Source: Allobrachymonas sp.
GTDB taxonomy: Bacteria; Pseudomonadota; Gammaproteobacteria; Burkholderiales; Burkholderiaceae
Length of the DNA stretch: 5,463 nucleotides
NCBI GenBank assembly: GCA_030529305.1
Contig: JAUMXD010000090.1
Span: 1 to 5,463 of the forward strand
Direction of reading: 5' to 3'
Shown: one piece after another, positions 5,196-5,463 of the stretch
How positions within the stretch are numbered: the stretch's first letter is position 1
How the letters are laid out: every line of letters begins with the position of its first letter
Program-made: the position numbers and the translations under genes
Notes under the pieces: model-generated
Told to the model about the DNA's origin: nothing
Databases searched by the model: none
Seen by the model: only the letters and a program-made list of their open reading frames with translations

Positions 5196-5463
5196 ATGAA
5201 CCTGCAAAAAATCCCCACCACCATCGTCACCGGCTTTTTGGGCGCGGGCAAAACCACGTTGCTGCGCCAGATTCTGAGCCACGCCCAGGGCCAGCGCATT
5301 GCCGTGATCGTGAACGAATTTGGCGAGCTGGGCATTGATGGCGAACTGTTGCGCGGCTGCGGCCTGGGCTGCGATGAAAGTGGTGCCGACAACGGCCAAC
5401 TGTTCGAACTGGCCAACGGCTGCCTGTGCTGCACCGTGCAAGAAGAGTTCGCCCCGGTGATGG
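5196..5463 (+). CDS. cobW: Cobalamin biosynthesis protein CobW (COG0523 GTPase), 5' part
   Basis: The first 89 codons are present and the gene runs off the window. It belongs to the G3E/COG0523 family of metal-handling GTPases. Visible features are Walker A GFLGAGKT (13-20), the NEFGELGID segment (40-48), and the family metal-binding CxCC motif in NGCLCCTV (74-81; C76, C78, C79). The inserted segment LLRGCGLGCDESG (51-63), with C55 and C59, resembles the corresponding stretch of genuine CobW proteins of aerobic B12 synthesis, which favours CobW over other COG0523 members such as YeiR or YciC. CobW is thought to help deliver cobalt for insertion by CobNST. The ATG at 5196 has a good ribosome site (AAGGA at 5183-5187, 8 nt before it). 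It follows cobO with a 96-bp gap and no clear terminator. Confidence 0.92.
   Translation, partial: MNLQKIPTTIVTGFLGAGKTTLLRQILSHAQGQRIAVIVNEFGELGIDGELLRGCGLGCDESGADNGQLFELANGCLCCTVQEEFAPVM

Overview
The window looks like part of a high-GC betaproteobacterial chromosome, most likely Burkholderiales of the Comamonadaceae type. This is judged from codon use, from the CobO/BtuR and CobW sequence types, and from the style of HrcA. No 16S or other firm taxonomic marker is present, so the placement is an inference.

Layout from left to right. (1) Positions 1-230 (+) hold the C-terminus of the heat-shock repressor HrcA. (2) A short convergent gap follows. (3) A minus-strand operon for class III (anaerobic) ribonucleotide reduction spans 3419 down to 323. 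It contains nrdD (catalytic subunit, 694 aa), a separate 81-aa protein that carries the glycyl-radical motif, and nrdG (radical-SAM activase), which overlaps the small gene by 8 nt. (4) A long leader lies upstream of nrdD (3420-3907) and is headed by a complete adenosylcobalamin riboswitch (3908-4080, minus strand) that faces nrdD. (5) Just upstream of the riboswitch are a candidate promoter (-10 CATAAT) and a 16-bp palindrome (4126-4141) that closely resembles an NrdR box, with a weaker second copy 33 bp further on. (6) After about 350 bp of AT-richer non-coding DNA, cobO (cob(I)alamin adenosyltransferase) and the 5' end of cobW run on the plus strand and leave the window.

How the parts may work together. 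The riboswitch senses adenosylcobalamin, which is the product of the divergent CobO enzyme. It sits in the leader of a B12-independent ribonucleotide reductase. The logical reading is that when coenzyme B12 is plentiful, nrdD expression is switched off and a B12-dependent class II reductase (NrdJ, expected elsewhere in the genome) takes over. NrdR would add feedback from the nucleotide pool. The two points most worth a second look are this riboswitch plus NrdR arrangement and the split NrdD, whose radical-bearing glycine is on its own polypeptide.
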